Translations under genes and position numbers: made by a program
Source: Gautieria morchelliformis
Lineage: Eukaryota; Basidiomycota; Agaricomycetes; Gomphales; Gomphaceae
Length of the DNA stretch: 64,000 nt
Reading direction: 5' to 3'
Assembly: GCA_015179125.1 (NCBI GenBank)
Contig: WHVA01000023.1
Location: 310,001 to 374,000 of the forward strand
Shown here: positions 12,752 through 24,619 of the stretch, piece by piece
How positions within the stretch are numbered: the first letter of the stretch is position 1
Layout of the letters: every line of letters starts with the position of its first letter
Notes under the pieces: model-generated
The model's input: only the letters and a program-made list of their open reading frames with translations
Told to the model about the DNA's origin: nothing
Database searches by the model: none

Positions 12752-14221
12752 TTACTCTTATATTAAGCATATGACATGTGAAAGTTTGCGTCCCTTTGTC
12801 CATGTTTGATGCAGCTTTCTGTCCCTTGCAGGATGTTGCAACTATTTTTCAGCCACATCACAACCTTTGTCTCACTCTTTCTTCTTCCCATGTCTTTACC
12901 ACTCCATCCTTTGCGCTTTGCGTTATTGCTGAAACATTCGTATTGCTGCCTTCCTTCTTTCTATATGTTTAGCTCTCTGTCCATGTTTTTGCTTGAACTA
13001 TTGGTATGACACACATTTCTGTCCCTTTCAGACAATTTTTCAGCCATGTCACAATCATTGTCTCACTCCACTCAGATCGTTCCATTGCTTCTTTGTATGC
13101 ATTTAGCATTCCGTCCACATATTTGCCTTGAAAGGTGTCGTTCTCATTGACCAGCCACATTCACTTACTGACCTTTTGATTTCTCACCCAAATGTCAAGA
13201 CCTTTGTCACACTCTTGGTTTTTCCTATGTGTTGTTGTTACCGTTGCCCACATGTCTCAACAATCTGTCCTTTTTTTGTAGGGGGGGCCAAGGAGGTATC
13301 TTCTCATGTATGTCATTATCTGTTCTCCCACTCGTGTTACTGAAGAACCCTCACCTTTTTTTTGGGTCAAGCTGGTATTTGTTTTTCTGTGATCATTGTT
13401 GTGTTAGCGTCCATCGTTGTCCCTGGTCACAAGACAGGTGTCATGGGTCATGATCTGTTATGATCACCATTGTCTCAGCGTCAGTTGTTGTCCCAGGTCA
13501 GAAGACAGCTGTCATGGGTCCAGGTTTTTTGGGGTCAATGAGGTATTCACTGATTCTTTTTCTGTCATGTCCATTGTCTCACCTTCTGTCATTATCGCAC
13601 CTTACCTGATTCTTTCTCTGTCGTGACTATTGTTTCACCTACACATTACTGTGCAGTCACTCGCTTCAGTGCCCAAGATATATGCAGTTTGGATCAAGGC
13701 TAATGTGCTTGGCTTTACAGTAAGTTCTCACCAGTTCAGTTAGTGGGTTTAACCCTCCTTGAATGGGATGGTTTTAGCTTTACGATGTCTGACTGGATCT
13801 ATGCACATATACCTATGGTGCTAGCCAGATGCTGTCACTTCATTGTATCCATATTCACTTGGCAGTCACAAGGCAGTAGCTGCTTGCATAATCTACAGGT
13901 CGCATGCTCAATGCTTCATTGATCCTGAAATGTCAATTCCAGCTTCAAATCATTGCCAAGTGCCTAGGATGGACAGCAACTCTACTGGCATTGTGTGTGA
14001 GGTGCATATGTCACACACAATGCCGCCGAGCCCACCAGCTGACTTCCCCTCATGGCACTTGAGAGTTTAAAGACGTCGATGGCTTTGGATCTCCTCGATC
14101 CGCACTCTATTGAGAGAGGAGGGTGGGTGCCTTCCCTTTCAGTCGCACTCCTATACTTACCCTATGTTTCACAGGTATTCATCGTTGCTTTTCATGATGT
14201 GGGGTAGGTGCGGCTGTCAAT

Positions 14222-14293
14222 CTGTGTGTAATGAATTTTATATACCAAAAGTTAAAACTGTAACAAAAAGAAAAAATATAGCCAACGAACTAT
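14222..14293. repeat. 72-bp direct repeat, copy 2
   Basis: Second copy of the repeat at 12680-12751. The two could be degenerate ends of an old insertion, but no target duplication was identified. Confidence 0.7.
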
Positions 14294-14690
14294 TTGCATA
14301 AAGCTTGTTGGTTGAAACAAAACTCCACAAACCACCAGGTTTTAACACACAACACTAACTTCAACAGATACAATATAACCACTATACCAAACAGACATTT
14401 CGCCAGAATTACCCTTAGATGTATTATATTCAGCTTTCAGAAATTCAGACCCTTACATTGACAATAAAGGTATCTTGTTTGTATCTTTCAGCATATTTCT
14501 ACAGGGTTTTTTTCTGTTTTTGCTTACACAAATACTTCATTGCGATGCATGAGAAAGCCAGCAAGAGGGTCCAGCGGAGTCTGAAGCTTTGGAGCGGGGA
14601 TATTATATGATTGCCCCAGTGTCACAATGGGTGATGATGTCACACCTCTGCCACACCGGTTTCTCTGATGATACCGTCACAAGGAGTCAC

Positions 14691-14947
14691 TGTTGGGAAT
14701 TGAGTTGTCGCACCCGTCACTTCGGTACAATGACGTGTCTTGATACCAAGACAAGGGATGGTGGGCAGTGGAAAGTATGCAGGGGCAAGGAACGGTGGAC
14801 AGTGGAGAATATGCAAAGCCAGTGGCTCTTGCAGACAATAGGCCCATAGTATAATTAGAATGAGTTCCCGTGTATTCAAGGCAGCGACCTGGGCTGCTGC
14901 TCACTATCGAATTCACCACTTTATTCTATATCTTACTTTGACCTATA
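14691..14947 (+). repeat. Copia-1 5' LTR
   Basis: Begins TGTTGGGAATTGAG and ends GACCTATA. It matches 19291-19547 along its full 257 bp. The TA rather than CA end is present in both copies. Confidence 0.95.
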
Positions 14948-14961
14948 GGTTATGGGCCCCG
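14948..14961 (+). promoter_or_regulatory. Copia-1 primer-binding site (half-tRNA iMet type)
   Basis: GGTTATGGGCCCCG directly follows the LTR. It is complementary to the anticodon-loop region of initiator tRNA-Met (contains TTATG opposite CATAA), as in Drosophila copia and Ty5, rather than to a tRNA 3' CCA end. The same motif follows the LTRs of Copia-2 and Copia-3. Confidence 0.75.
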
Positions 14962-15041
14962 GCCGTAACTAAAATATCGAAGAAAGCAAAAACTACATCT
15001 CTATAAACACCCAGAATCTGTAACAATTGACCAAAAAAAAA

Positions 15042-18000
15042 ATGTCATTCGGCTCCAACAACACAAACAAGGTCGATCCACTCAACGGCAACAATTATGC
15101 TGCATGGCACCGCCGGCTTGAGTGGATCCTCAACGACCTAGACCTATGGGACATCACCATCAGAACCGAAACAGCGCCGGAACTGGCTGATACCAAGAAC
15201 GTAACAGCCGCCGAGCAACAGGCGATCACAGATTCGAAGAAGAAAGACAAGAAAGCCAGAAAAGAAATTTGCCTACACATAACAGATGAGCATCTAGTCT
15301 ATATTGATCAGATGATGACTAGCAGTGCTATCTGGTCTAGATTACAAGGCATCTTCAAGTCTAAAGGGGCGGTAGGAATTGTCAACCTACTCCGAGACTT
15401 TTTTAGAACCTTTGCCGAGGATGGGTCTAACATGGAGGAACATGTGTGCAAACTCCGCGGGCTCCAACAGGAATTGAATGCCTGCGGACAACTGATTACT
15501 GACATTGACTTCATGAATACACTCCTCACATTTTTGCCCAATTCGTGGTCTCCGTTCATGACAGCAGTAAACGCAGGTGGCACGGTACTCACATCAGACA
15601 TCTTAATATCCAGGATCTTGGATGAAGATCGGGCTCGGCAGGCAGGCATGGCATGGCAAATGGCACTGAGGGCACAGCAGTCACATGATATTTCGGGTGC
15701 CACGAAAGGGAAATGCCAAAATTGTGGCAAGAAGGGGCATTATGTGAGGGACTGTTGGGCAAAGGAAGGAGGAAAGGAAGGGCAGGCACTGAGGTGGTAC
15801 AAGTCAAAAGATAACGATACGGCCCAGCAGGCTGAAGAAAAAGATTTTGCTTTTATGGCTGATAACAGAATCTTTATCTCTATTTCAGTGTCAGACTGTC
15901 TTGCAGACTCGGCCGCAACTATTCACATAGCCCATAATCGACACAATTTTTTGACCTAGACTAAAGAGAGCACGGTTATCGACGGTATCACGCCTGGAGC
16001 CTCACTCACAACACTTGGGCAAGGAACAGTACCTATAGAATTCAAAGTCGGCACGTCTACGTTCAATATCAAGCTTAATGATGTAAAACATGCCCCTGAG
16101 GCGCCCAATAATCCCATCAGCATAGGGCGCCTCACAGATTTTGGGCACACGGCCACATTTACTTCATCCATTGTCAAATTCAGATCAAAGTCAGGGGTTT
16201 TGTTTGGAATGGGACAGAAAGAGGGGATGATGTACTGGATGAGGTGTAGAGGAACAGTGGGGAGTGAGGCAAGAGATTTTGTGGCAGTCGCGGGAGCACG
16301 CACCTTAGACAAATGGCACCACATACTCAGACATGTCAACCCGTGGACCATCAAAACCATCCAAAGTAATAACCTGGTCCAAGGGTTACTCGTCAACGAG
16401 TCACAGGCACCCACCAAGTGCACTGCCTGCATCCAGGGGAGCGACATGTGGCACCATTCCCAAAGCATGCTGAGGAGATCGCCAAAGCGCCAGGTGATTT
16501 GATCGTTTCTGACATATGGGGACCAGCCCAAGTTGAAGGACAGGCCTGTGAGTGTTACTTTTACTCCTTCACAGGTGCCAAAACAAGATACTCGGTGATC
16601 TACTTTGGAAACACAAAGGATGAGGCGCTAAAGAACTTTGAAGGGTTCAAAAACTTGGTGGAAACACAAACCAGTAACAGGGTTAAAGTCTTTCATTCTG
16701 ATAATGGGGGGGAATGCGTTAATAAACCTTTCAAAGACTATTGCACCCAGGATGGTATCATTATGGAAACGACCACACCCTATTCACTGGCCCAGAACGG
16801 CATCACTGAACGACTCAATAGAACCCTACTCGAACATACACGTGCCATGATTTTTGCCAAGAACTTACCCAAGACTTTGTGGCCCGAGGCAGTAGCGTAT
16901 GCATGCTATATTAAAAATAGGTCACCAACCTGAGCTCTTGGAACTGGAACTACACCTTACCAAGCCTTCTTTGGGAGGAAGCCTGATGTATTGCGACTTG
17001 AAGAGTTTGGGACATGTTGTGGGGTGATGGTACCGGACCAATGGCATGCCAAGTTGGATCTGAAGGCAGAAGACCACTTATTCGTCGGCGTCGCCAAACA
17101 TGCGAAGGCCTGGAAGCACTATAACAAACATTCCAGACATGTTCAGATTTCCAGAAACATCACGTTCAATGAAGACGACACTAAGCTTTACACTATACCT
17201 GATGAGGATGAGACTGGAATGGCTGTGCTTGAGGGGGAGACAGGAGCGAGTGAGCAGCAGCCAGGAGGAGTGGAAATGGAAGAAGGAGCAGAGGCGGAAG
17301 TGAATGAAGGAGTGGAAGTGGAAGAAATAACCCCACACACATCTGTGATGACCAGGTCAACAACACCAACTGAGACACAGATGCCTGAGATCCAACGCAG
17401 CAGTTGAATAACTAATAGGCCAGACTACAGGAAACTTAACAATCTGGATCGAGCACTAGTCAGCAAAGACATCATCATTGAACCAAATAGTTGTATTGAG
17501 GCAATTAATTGACCAGATGCACCCATTTGGGAAAAGGGAATGGAAACAGAAATGGAACAACACTGCGAGATTGGGACGTGGGAACTGGTAAAGCTGCCGC
17601 CAGATCGCAATACCATTGGGTGCCGATGGGTATATGCGGTAAAAACAAAGCTGGATGGAGAGTTTGAGAGGGGGAAGGCGCAAGTGGTGGTGCAGGGGTT
17701 CACACAAAGGCCAGGAATGGACTATTATGATATAACCTCACCTGTTGTCAAGTTTGACTCACTACAACTTCTATTAACCATTGCGAACTTGGAGGACTGG
17801 GAGATCGAGATGATGGATGTGAAGGGAGCTTATCTGAACTCAGAATTGGCGGAGGAAATCTACATGAGACAGCCAGAAGGATTCAATGATGGACCTGGAC
17901 GGGCTATGCTGGGCTATCTATGGACTTAAGCAGGCAGGGTGCGCCTGGCACCAGCGGCTCTGAAACGAACTACTTGACCTTGGTTACATTCAAAGCTCAG

Positions 18001-18960
18001 CCGATGAATATATCTACATTAGGAAGTCTGGATCCAACATCGAGGCCATAGCCGTTTATGTTGACGATTTGGGATTGGTGGCAAACACAGTTAGTGGGAT
18101 GATAAGGGTAAAGGAAGAACTCAATGGCAAATTTGTGATGACAGATTTAGGAAAAATGGACAGGATTCTGGGTATAAGGGTGGAAAGGAACAAGGAGGAA
18201 GGCACTCTCAAGATCTCGCAAGGACCGTACATTGATGTTATGCTCACACAATTCAATATGCAGGAGGCATACCCAGTAGCAACCCCATTCAACACTTCCA
18301 CCAAACTCGACATACCTCTTGAATCAGGGGGAGAGCCTAAAATTGACATGCCTTATGCCCAAGCAATTGGATTGCTCATGTACGTAGCACTTGGAACCTG
18401 ACCCAACATTGCTTTTGCAGTCCAGCACCTCAGCCAATTCACTAATTCTTATGGGCTGGAGCACTGGACTGCTATCAAACACGTCCTTCGTTATCTCAAA
18501 GGCATGTGAGATGGAGGTATCCTCTACAGGAAAGAAACCAAAACCGGCCTTGAGTTGTTCACTGATGCAGACTATGCCAACTGATCTGACGCTAGATCAA
18601 TTGGCGGATATGTAGCGATACTCAGTGGGGGATCAATTGCCTGGAGTTCAAAGGTTCAACGCACCATCTCTTTATTCACGACCGAGGCTGAATATATTGC
18701 CATTACCGAGGGGGCTAAAGAACTCATTTGGCTTAGGAGGGCACTCCAAGAACTAGGCTTTGATCAAGAATCAACCAATGTCGATTAGATCCGATAATCT
18801 TGGGGCCATCACACTTTCCCACGACGCCACATACCATGCTAGGACTAAGCATATTAATGTTGCCTACCACTTTATCCACGAGAAAGTGGCTTCTAATGAA
18901 GCTTCACTTACATATGTCAGGTCGAAGGAAAATCCTGCGGATTTAATGACAAAGGTGTAA
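15042..18960 (+). pseudogene. Copia-1 gag-pol (broken)
   Basis: The ATG at 15042 opens MSFGSNNTNKVDPLNGNNYA. Gag carries the zinc knuckle CQNCGKKGHYVRDC. The protease site reads LADSAATIH where DSG/DTG is expected, followed by a stop at 15957. Integrase motifs DIWGPA, HSDNGGE and NGITERLNRTLLEH are present after a frameshift near 16430. RT includes GTWELVKLPP, MMDVKGAYLNSE and YVDD. RNase H retains FTDADYA and TTEAEYIA. Stops or shifts near 15957, 16430, 16932, 17408, 17905, 18400, 18508, 18582 and 18787 show that the copy is dead. Confidence 0.93.
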
Positions 18961-19279
18961 GAATAATTATAGCTATACGAAGAATACTCAGTGTTCGCTT
19001 CGTGTTGCAAACGACTGAGGGAAGAAAATGTACTAGCTAGCTGCTTTATACTCTAGGGAACAATGGGGGGGATAGGACAATGGCTGCTGCGCAGTGGACT
19101 ATCTATTTATGACGGGCAATGGAATTTATAAAGAACAATTGAAACCTTGAGTTGTTTGTCACATCACGTGACACAGGTGACTCAGTTTGCTTGCGTCACC
19201 CCTGGCGTTGCCATTCCCACAAAAGGGACTTGAGGGACATCAGCACAGATATCTGCGTGGGAAGTTGGGTTTTGTTGAG

Positions 19280-19290
19280 GATAGGGGGAG
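19280..19290 (+). other. Copia-1 polypurine tract
   Basis: GATAGGGGGAG lies immediately before the 3' LTR, the expected plus-strand primer position. Confidence 0.7.
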
Positions 19291-19547
19291 TGTTGGGAAT
19301 TGAGTTGGCGCACCCGACACTTTGGTACAATGACGTGTCTCAATACCGAGACAAGGGATGGTGGGCAGTGGAAAGTATGCAGGGGCAAGGAACGGTGGAC
19401 AGTGGAGAATATGCAAAGCCAGTGGCTCTTGCAGACAATAGGCCCATAGTATAATTAGAACGAGTTCCCGTGTATTCAAGGCAGCGACCTGGGTCGCTGC
19501 TCACTATCGAATTCACCACTTCATTCTATATCTTACTTCGACCTATA
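19291..19547 (+). repeat. Copia-1 3' LTR
   Basis: 257 bp matching the 5' LTR and followed by the GTCAC duplication. It ends only 22 bp before the ATG of the F-box gene, so it now supplies most of that gene's upstream DNA. Confidence 0.95.
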
Positions 19548-19569
19548 GTCACAACACCAGCTGCCAGCG

Positions 19570-21236
19570 ATGGATCATGGAGGCTTTTCGGGTGCAATGT
19601 TGGATTGGAAATGTACGTCTTAGAATTTGAAGGACGAGTAGATCAGTGACACCCCTAACACCAATCACCGTGCAGGTCCCAATCGCACGCGCGGATCAGA
19701 CATCCCACTGGATGTTTATCAGGAAATTTTCGCGTGGTTAAGGCTCGCTGCAGATCCTGACACCGATAGAAACTTCTACAACACGACTCTGGCGCGCCTG
19801 GCGCTCGTTTGCAGATATTTTTCTCACTATGCCACCTTTGAAATGTGGCGCTGCCTAAATTTTTATGGCGGCCACAATCAAAAGTTGTTCCTGATGCCAG
19901 CAGAGGCTTGGTGTACGGGAGTCACGACATGGCTCCAGCCAGTGGAAATGCTACGCACCCACGTTAGGGAGTGTGCATTACAATATTGGGTACGGCTGAC
20001 CAGCTTTGACTATGTTGCAGCAATCTCCTGATTTGACTCGGAGGCAGGTGTGGCGTCGCGATTTCACGCAGTTCATCCCCATGCTGTCGCATCTCGACAA
20101 CCTGGCGGTACTCACATTGGACTTTGTACCCATGTCTCATGCGCTGCTGCAATCTATCGGGAGACTCAAAAGATTGGAAGAGTTGATCATCCTCAGCATG
20201 TGTATGAGTAAATTCCCAGGGTCTCTGACAGATGAACCCTGTTTTGCGTTACAGGAAACACCCTTCCCGGTTTTGCGCCGACTCGAGGTTCACTATATAG
20301 AGTCTAGGGTGGATAGCGTGTTTCAGGACGCATTGCGTATCCTTGCCAGTGTGCCATCACTGCGAACCCTAGTCGTTGGAGACAGCCGGTGGCTCGACCG
20401 GTTCCTTCCTATTATCACTCCACAGCTTGTCTCGTTCAGCGGTAACCTCACACGGGTACCCCCAGAGGCCTTTCTCCGATTTATTAAAGGCCATGCTGCT
20501 CTCCAGAATCTAACAGTATATTTTACAAGTTCCGAGTCTCAAGGCTCCTACCTAGGTATTAATCTTGATCCGACTGACTTGCCTAATCTCCGGGCATTTA
20601 GTGGTCCATTCGCCCTCGCCCCCAAGGTGATTGGCAGTCGTCCAGTTACGAAGCTCGCATCTCCCTGTCACACGCTATTTGATTTTGAACCTGCTGCCTT
20701 GTTACCCTTTATGGGGGTGTCGAAGATATGCTGCGTTTCCAACTTGATCCACTACTCCTGGGATGTGGTAAACGATGATCCTGAAGTCTGGAGAGCCTTG
20801 AAACCCATAGGCGGAGGCATATCTCAGCTTGTTATGCATGTCAGTGATGCAAATGAAACGCTCTTGTCACAAATCAGTTTATCTTTTCCGAACCTGGTTC
20901 ATCTGCAACTTGAGGTACCAGTGCGTCTTGCATACCGCTGTCAATACGTCGTGTGGCTGAGCCTGCATTTCCTAGAGCGTGAATGGGAACGACCTCTCAC
21001 ATAAACTATCGTGGAACGTTAGCCAAGCACTCCTACGTTTCAAGTCATTGAAATCCCTCATGCTAGCCAGCCAAAGTGAACCTGATGCTGCATGCTGGAT
21101 CTCACCGGGGGAGCAGCACCATTTTGTGCACAGTATTTATCAGTGGAGCTGTCCGACGCTGAAGACAGTCATATTTGGCCCACTGATGGTGTGGCACCTG
21201 GGTGCTGTCCCTACGGGAGCTGGGGATTGTCACTAG
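19570..21236 (+). CDS. F-box / leucine-rich-repeat-like protein
   Basis: Probable substrate-recognition subunit of an SCF ubiquitin ligase. Four exons: 19570-19612, 19676-19962, 20021-20920 and 20976-21236, giving 496 aa. The short first exon joins in frame through a GTACGT donor to IPLDVYQEIFAWLRLA and LARLALVCRYFSHYATFEMW, an F-box-like helical region near residues 25-75. The rest is rich in leucine blocks such as HLDNLAVLTLDFVPM, PSLRTLVVGDSRWL and LSFPNLVHLQLEV, as in fungal F-box/LRR proteins. The frame is intact. A Copia LTR replaces its upstream region from 22 bp before the ATG. The second donor could alternatively be GTACCA. Family call is good; its target is unknown. Confidence 0.75.
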
Positions 21237-21590
21237 TGTTGCCGCCAGCTTGGCTCGGCTCTGGCTAAGCCGCGTGCTAAGCTGCATATTAGCTCAGCCA
21301 AGCCGATTCCTAGGAGCCGGCTTATCTCCACGGCGGTTACCATTTAAGCTGGCGTTAAGCCAGCTAAGCCAGGGTGTAGCCGATTATGTTATCCTCGCCC
21401 CTGTGTTCCTCCGACCTCGTCGCACTTCTTACAGTCCCTTACAACCACTCTCCTTATAGTCTCCTACTGCTGGAGCAGACCATTGGGAACCTTGACAAAC
21501 ATTTCCGGGTCCATGGAGCATGGACATCTAGGTAAGTCGCTGGAGTAGCGGGCACCGGTGGTGGCGCCATTTCACATGTGACAGGTTAAT
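21237..21590. repeat. GC-rich GGCTAAGCC repeat and flank
   Basis: About 21240-21380 is packed with inverted AGCTTGGCTCGGCTC / TTAAGCCAGCTAAGCC words. It resembles other small non-autonomous elements in the window, but no target duplication could be assigned. The remainder up to 21590 has no feature. Confidence 0.35.
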
Positions 21591-21604
21591 AGAGAGTATA
21601 TGTT
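21591..21604 (+). repeat. Harbinger left terminal inverted repeat
   Basis: AGAGAGTATATGTT, exact inverted match to 24436-24449. Homology continues inward as AATAATTATTA. Confidence 0.85.
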
Positions 21605-21738
21605 GGGTAATAATTATTAAGTCGATAGAAATTATTATCGGACTGTTAAAATAAGCGCCAGAAGAGCTGGTAATTTTTACATTAATTAAGGTGACTGTCA
21701 CGTGACTGACGCGTGTGGTGGGGCTCCTCTCTGCCACC

Positions 21739-22972
21739 ATGCCACTCAACCGCTCCAAGAAATGGCTACTCCTCGCCACTCTGATTCCCATCGCTATAAC
21801 CTCCCCACGGTTGCCTGACATCCCATCTGATTCCGAGGATACTGCAAGCCACACGCACAGTCACCTCATGCACACGGCAGGCGCCCTTTGCAAGCCAAAG
21901 GAGAAACCACGACCAAAGATCGGAGGCCATCGGATCACGGAGGAATATCTCCAGAGCCTCAGTGAGGCTGAGTGTATCTGGAGGTTCCGGTAAGCAACAC
22001 CATGTGTCTGCCATGCCATTATAACTAAAATATTCAACTTTGCACTAAAGGTTTACCCTAGATGAGCTGAGAAACCTCAGTCAGGTTATGGAGCTGCCAG
22101 GTCCTCTCATAACAAAGTGCGGTTTCCGCTCCCTCCCCCTCGAATCTCTCAGCCTTCTGTGCGCACGGCTTCGCAGCCCAGAGGATTTATGGTCCCTGGC
22201 CACCAAGTACGCACGCCCCCAGTCTGCGATCTCAGAGATTGTGAATGAGACGGCGTCTTTTATAAACACAAGATGGGGAGGGCTTCTGGCCTGGGATCAT
22301 GCAGGGATCCTGAGCCAGAAAAATTTGAATGTATACGCAGCGGCACTACATGATTTCGGGGCTCCAACCAGCACAATCATCGGCTTCATCGATTGCACCA
22401 TACAACGGACATGCAGGCCTGTGGATAATCAAGAGCTTGCTTACACAGGTTATAAAAAATTTCATGGCATGAAATTTCAGGCGGTCGTCACACCTAACGG
22501 ACTAATCGCCCACTTGGCTGGCCCATATCGCGCACCTCAAAACGACAATGGTGTCCTGAGGGAGAGTGGACTCGTGGGTCTCATGGAGAGGTATGCGATT
22601 CAGGAGCACTCACAGGAGGGGGATCCAGCCGAGCGGCGATTTTATCAAGTGTATGGGGATTCAGCCTATGGAGTCAGCCCGTGGGTTTTGAGTCCCTATG
22701 CTCACGTTGGAGAACTCACAAATGATGAGCGAGCCTGGAACTCGGCCATGGGTGGGGTTCGCATCTCGGTGGAACACGGCTTTGGGCTGGTCACGCAGGA
22801 CTGGCCATATCTGCAATGCTTCTGGAAACACAAAATCCTTGGCAACCCCTGCGGTCTTCTCTACCGGGTGGCCGTGCTACTGACAAATGCTCATGCATGT
22901 GTCATGCCGAATCAGACTGCCCAGCGTTACTCCTGCCCGCCGCCCTCATTGGAAGAGTATTTTCACGCGTAA
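21739..22972 (+). CDS. Harbinger DDE transposase
   Basis: Cuts and joins transposon ends in the nucleus. Two exons, 21739-21989 and 22051-22972, with a 61-bp GTAAGC...AAAG intron, give 390 aa. The start is the ATG in GCCACCATG, a strong Kozak context. The DDE superfamily endonuclease (HARBI1-like) catalytic residues are visible: D198 in GFIDCTIQRT, D287 in VYGDSAYG and E325 in RISVEHGFG. The frame has no defect, so this protein could be functional. It faces the SANT/Myb-like partner gene; in Harbinger elements that partner brings the transposase to the ends. Confidence 0.9.
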
Positions 22973-22994
22973 ATACTGGTATATGCGAGCTTCT

Positions 22995-23170
22995 TTTGGT
23001 GATTAAAGGATTTTTTTCTCTACTGTTTTACTTTGTAAACCAAGAAAAGAATTTTTGATTTTCTTCTATACTGTTTTACTTTGTTAACCAAGAAATGAAT
23101 TTTTTTGGGTGATTAAAGGATTTTTTCTATACTGTTTTACTTTATAAACCAAGAAATAATTTTTTTGGAG
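22995..23170. repeat. AT-rich tandem repeat between convergent genes
   Basis: Three imperfect units of about 55-60 bp, each containing CTGTTTTACTTT followed by AACCAAGAAA and a T-run. It lies exactly in the gap between the two convergent transposon genes and may act as a shared transcript end. Confidence 0.75.
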
Positions 23171-23214
23171 CTATAACAACGAAAACATAGCTAATTAATT
23201 GCTAAGGAAGATAG

Positions 23215-24300
23215 TTAATTGAGCAGACCCTGGCGCAAGATGTCAAGAAGCGCATTCGAGGTGCGCTCCTGCATATCAATGACCCGGTCTTGACGAGCTA
23301 TGAGCATCGTGCGGAATTCCCTCATTTCTTCGTCCTTCTTGGCCTCCCTTTCCTCCTTCCTTGCCTCTCGCTCATCACTCTTCTCCATAAGGTGCACCAT
23401 CCTCGAGGTCTCCTTGGACAAATTCGTGCGGCTCGTGCTCGTCAGACGTGTCCGTTTCGACGCGGTCGACCAGGAATCGGGAGGGGTGCTGCTAGGCCCA
23501 CTGTCATTCTCCTTCCCACTCTCTGAATCGGAAGATGAGGACGGGCGTGACCGTTTATTGCGGTCTTGGTGACCAGTCATCATCCCGAGTCGCATGGTCT
23601 CCCCGGCCTCTCGGGAGGCATTCTGGACCTGGAACATGTGAGTCCTATAATATATTGATCACCATCACACTTACCTCTTTAGTCTGCTCCTTCTCCTCCT
23701 CACGGGTCTCCTTCGCATGTCTTTTGAGGTGCTGGATCGCATCGAGTTTGCCGGACAGGGATGCAAATGCAAGAGGATCACGCTCCAGCTCCTTGGAAAG
23801 TGGTGAGCGAGCTGAGGTTTTTTTTCCCCCCTACCAAAGGCATATGGGTCAGTTCGCATGCAATCATAGAATATTTACACGGCAGCTTACCTCTACCCAT
23901 CCCAGGAGTGATGTCACCTTATTCTTCAAGGTCTCTGCTTCTCGGTTCAAGCAGAGCCCCTCTTCCTGGACCATTGTGGCGACTGCCTTCCACCGTTCAC
24001 CTACCTTGTTGCGCGGAGCCATGTAGGGATTGACATCGATCACCGCGCGAAGGAGATGCTCCAGATCCTTCGTAGAAAACTCCTCCCTTGGTTTCCGCAC
24101 TTTGGAACGTGTGGAGCCTAAGGGGGTCCTGAAGGGAGAGCAACTGGCTGAGAAGATGGTGCCGTGCTGGGTGGACGCGACGCGTTGGTTGAGTCACCAA
24201 GGAGCACAGGGTCGATCTGAGGCTCGTAGTGCATGTCTGAGGCTGTAGACGAGACGGTTGTCATACCGTAGAATGAAGCCGGAGGGATGGGGTCCATGGG
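23215..24300 (-). CDS. Harbinger SANT/Myb-like DNA-binding partner (one frameshift)
   Basis: The first block begins MDPIPPASFYGMTTVSS near 24300. A trihelix/SANT-like region follows (REEFSTKDLEHLLRAVIDV, KVGERWKAVATMVQEEG). After an intron at about 23828-23891 an acidic-basic linker reads KELERDPLAFASLSGKLDA. The last exon, 23215-23637, is Ser-rich then a charged coiled-coil (EREARKEEREAKKDEEMREF) and ends LLDILRQGLLN. The first block and the SANT block are one base out of register at a C5 run near 24125; no phase-correct intron repairs this, so it is a one-base loss or a sequencing error. The usual role is to bind transposon ends and bring the transposase into the nucleus. Confidence 0.7.
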
Positions 24301-24435
24301 GAGACTTGTCGGCCCTGGAGCGTTGGGAGCGCGGCAGTGGTGGACGTCAGTGGATGCGTTCTGAGATAGAAAATTCTCACGCTGAGTCAGTAATTTTTAG
24401 CTACGCCGGAATATTCCGACCTAATAATTATTGGT

Positions 24436-24449
24436 AACATATACTCTCT
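24436..24449 (-). repeat. Harbinger right terminal inverted repeat
   Basis: AACATATACTCTCT, exact inverted copy of the left terminus, followed by AAT. Confidence 0.85.
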
Positions 24450-24619
24450 AATGGGTTGTCAACAGATTTATTCGAGCCTGTTCTAATGGGTACGATACAA
24501 TTCTATCGTCAAGTTATCGCCCTAAAGTGCCAGCCGAGTGCTATAAACACGTACGATATACCGGTATGTTTCCCTTCCCATAAAGTATTCCAGTCATTAC
24601 TTTGTCTCAGATACCAACA

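Larger units (their letters stand above)
11701..14690. other. decayed non-coding DNA
   Basis: No gene is supportable. It contains a pair of ~72-bp direct repeats (listed separately) and pyrimidine-rich stretches with recurring CATTGTCTCAC-like words at about 12,850-13,600. Confidence 0.5.
14691..19547 (+). mobile_element. Copia-1 LTR retrotransposon (degenerate)
   Basis: Complete 4.86-kb structure: 257-bp LTRs at both ends, 5-bp target duplication GTCAC at 14686-14690 and 19548-19552, primer-binding site right after the 5' LTR, and a purine tract before the 3' LTR. Domain order is gag, protease, integrase, RT, RNase H, which is the Ty1/Copia order. The two LTRs differ at 11 positions by eye, nine of them transitions, so it is an older insertion than Copia-2. 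Multiple stops and shifts make it inactive. Confidence 0.95.
21591..24449. mobile_element. Harbinger-type DNA transposon (two genes)
   Basis: 2.86 kb, bounded by inverted repeats AGAGAGTATATGTT plus AATAATTATTA inside. The flanking trinucleotide AAT occurs at 21588-21590 and 24450-24452; an alternative reading one base inward gives a TA duplication. It encodes a DDE transposase on plus and a SANT/Myb-like protein on minus, convergent, which is the classical PIF/Harbinger gene pair. It looks recent and structurally complete. Confidence 0.88.

Noticed and set aside
12850..13620. Satellite array from recurring CATTGTCTCAC words
   Set aside because: Spacing is irregular and no fixed unit can be drawn.
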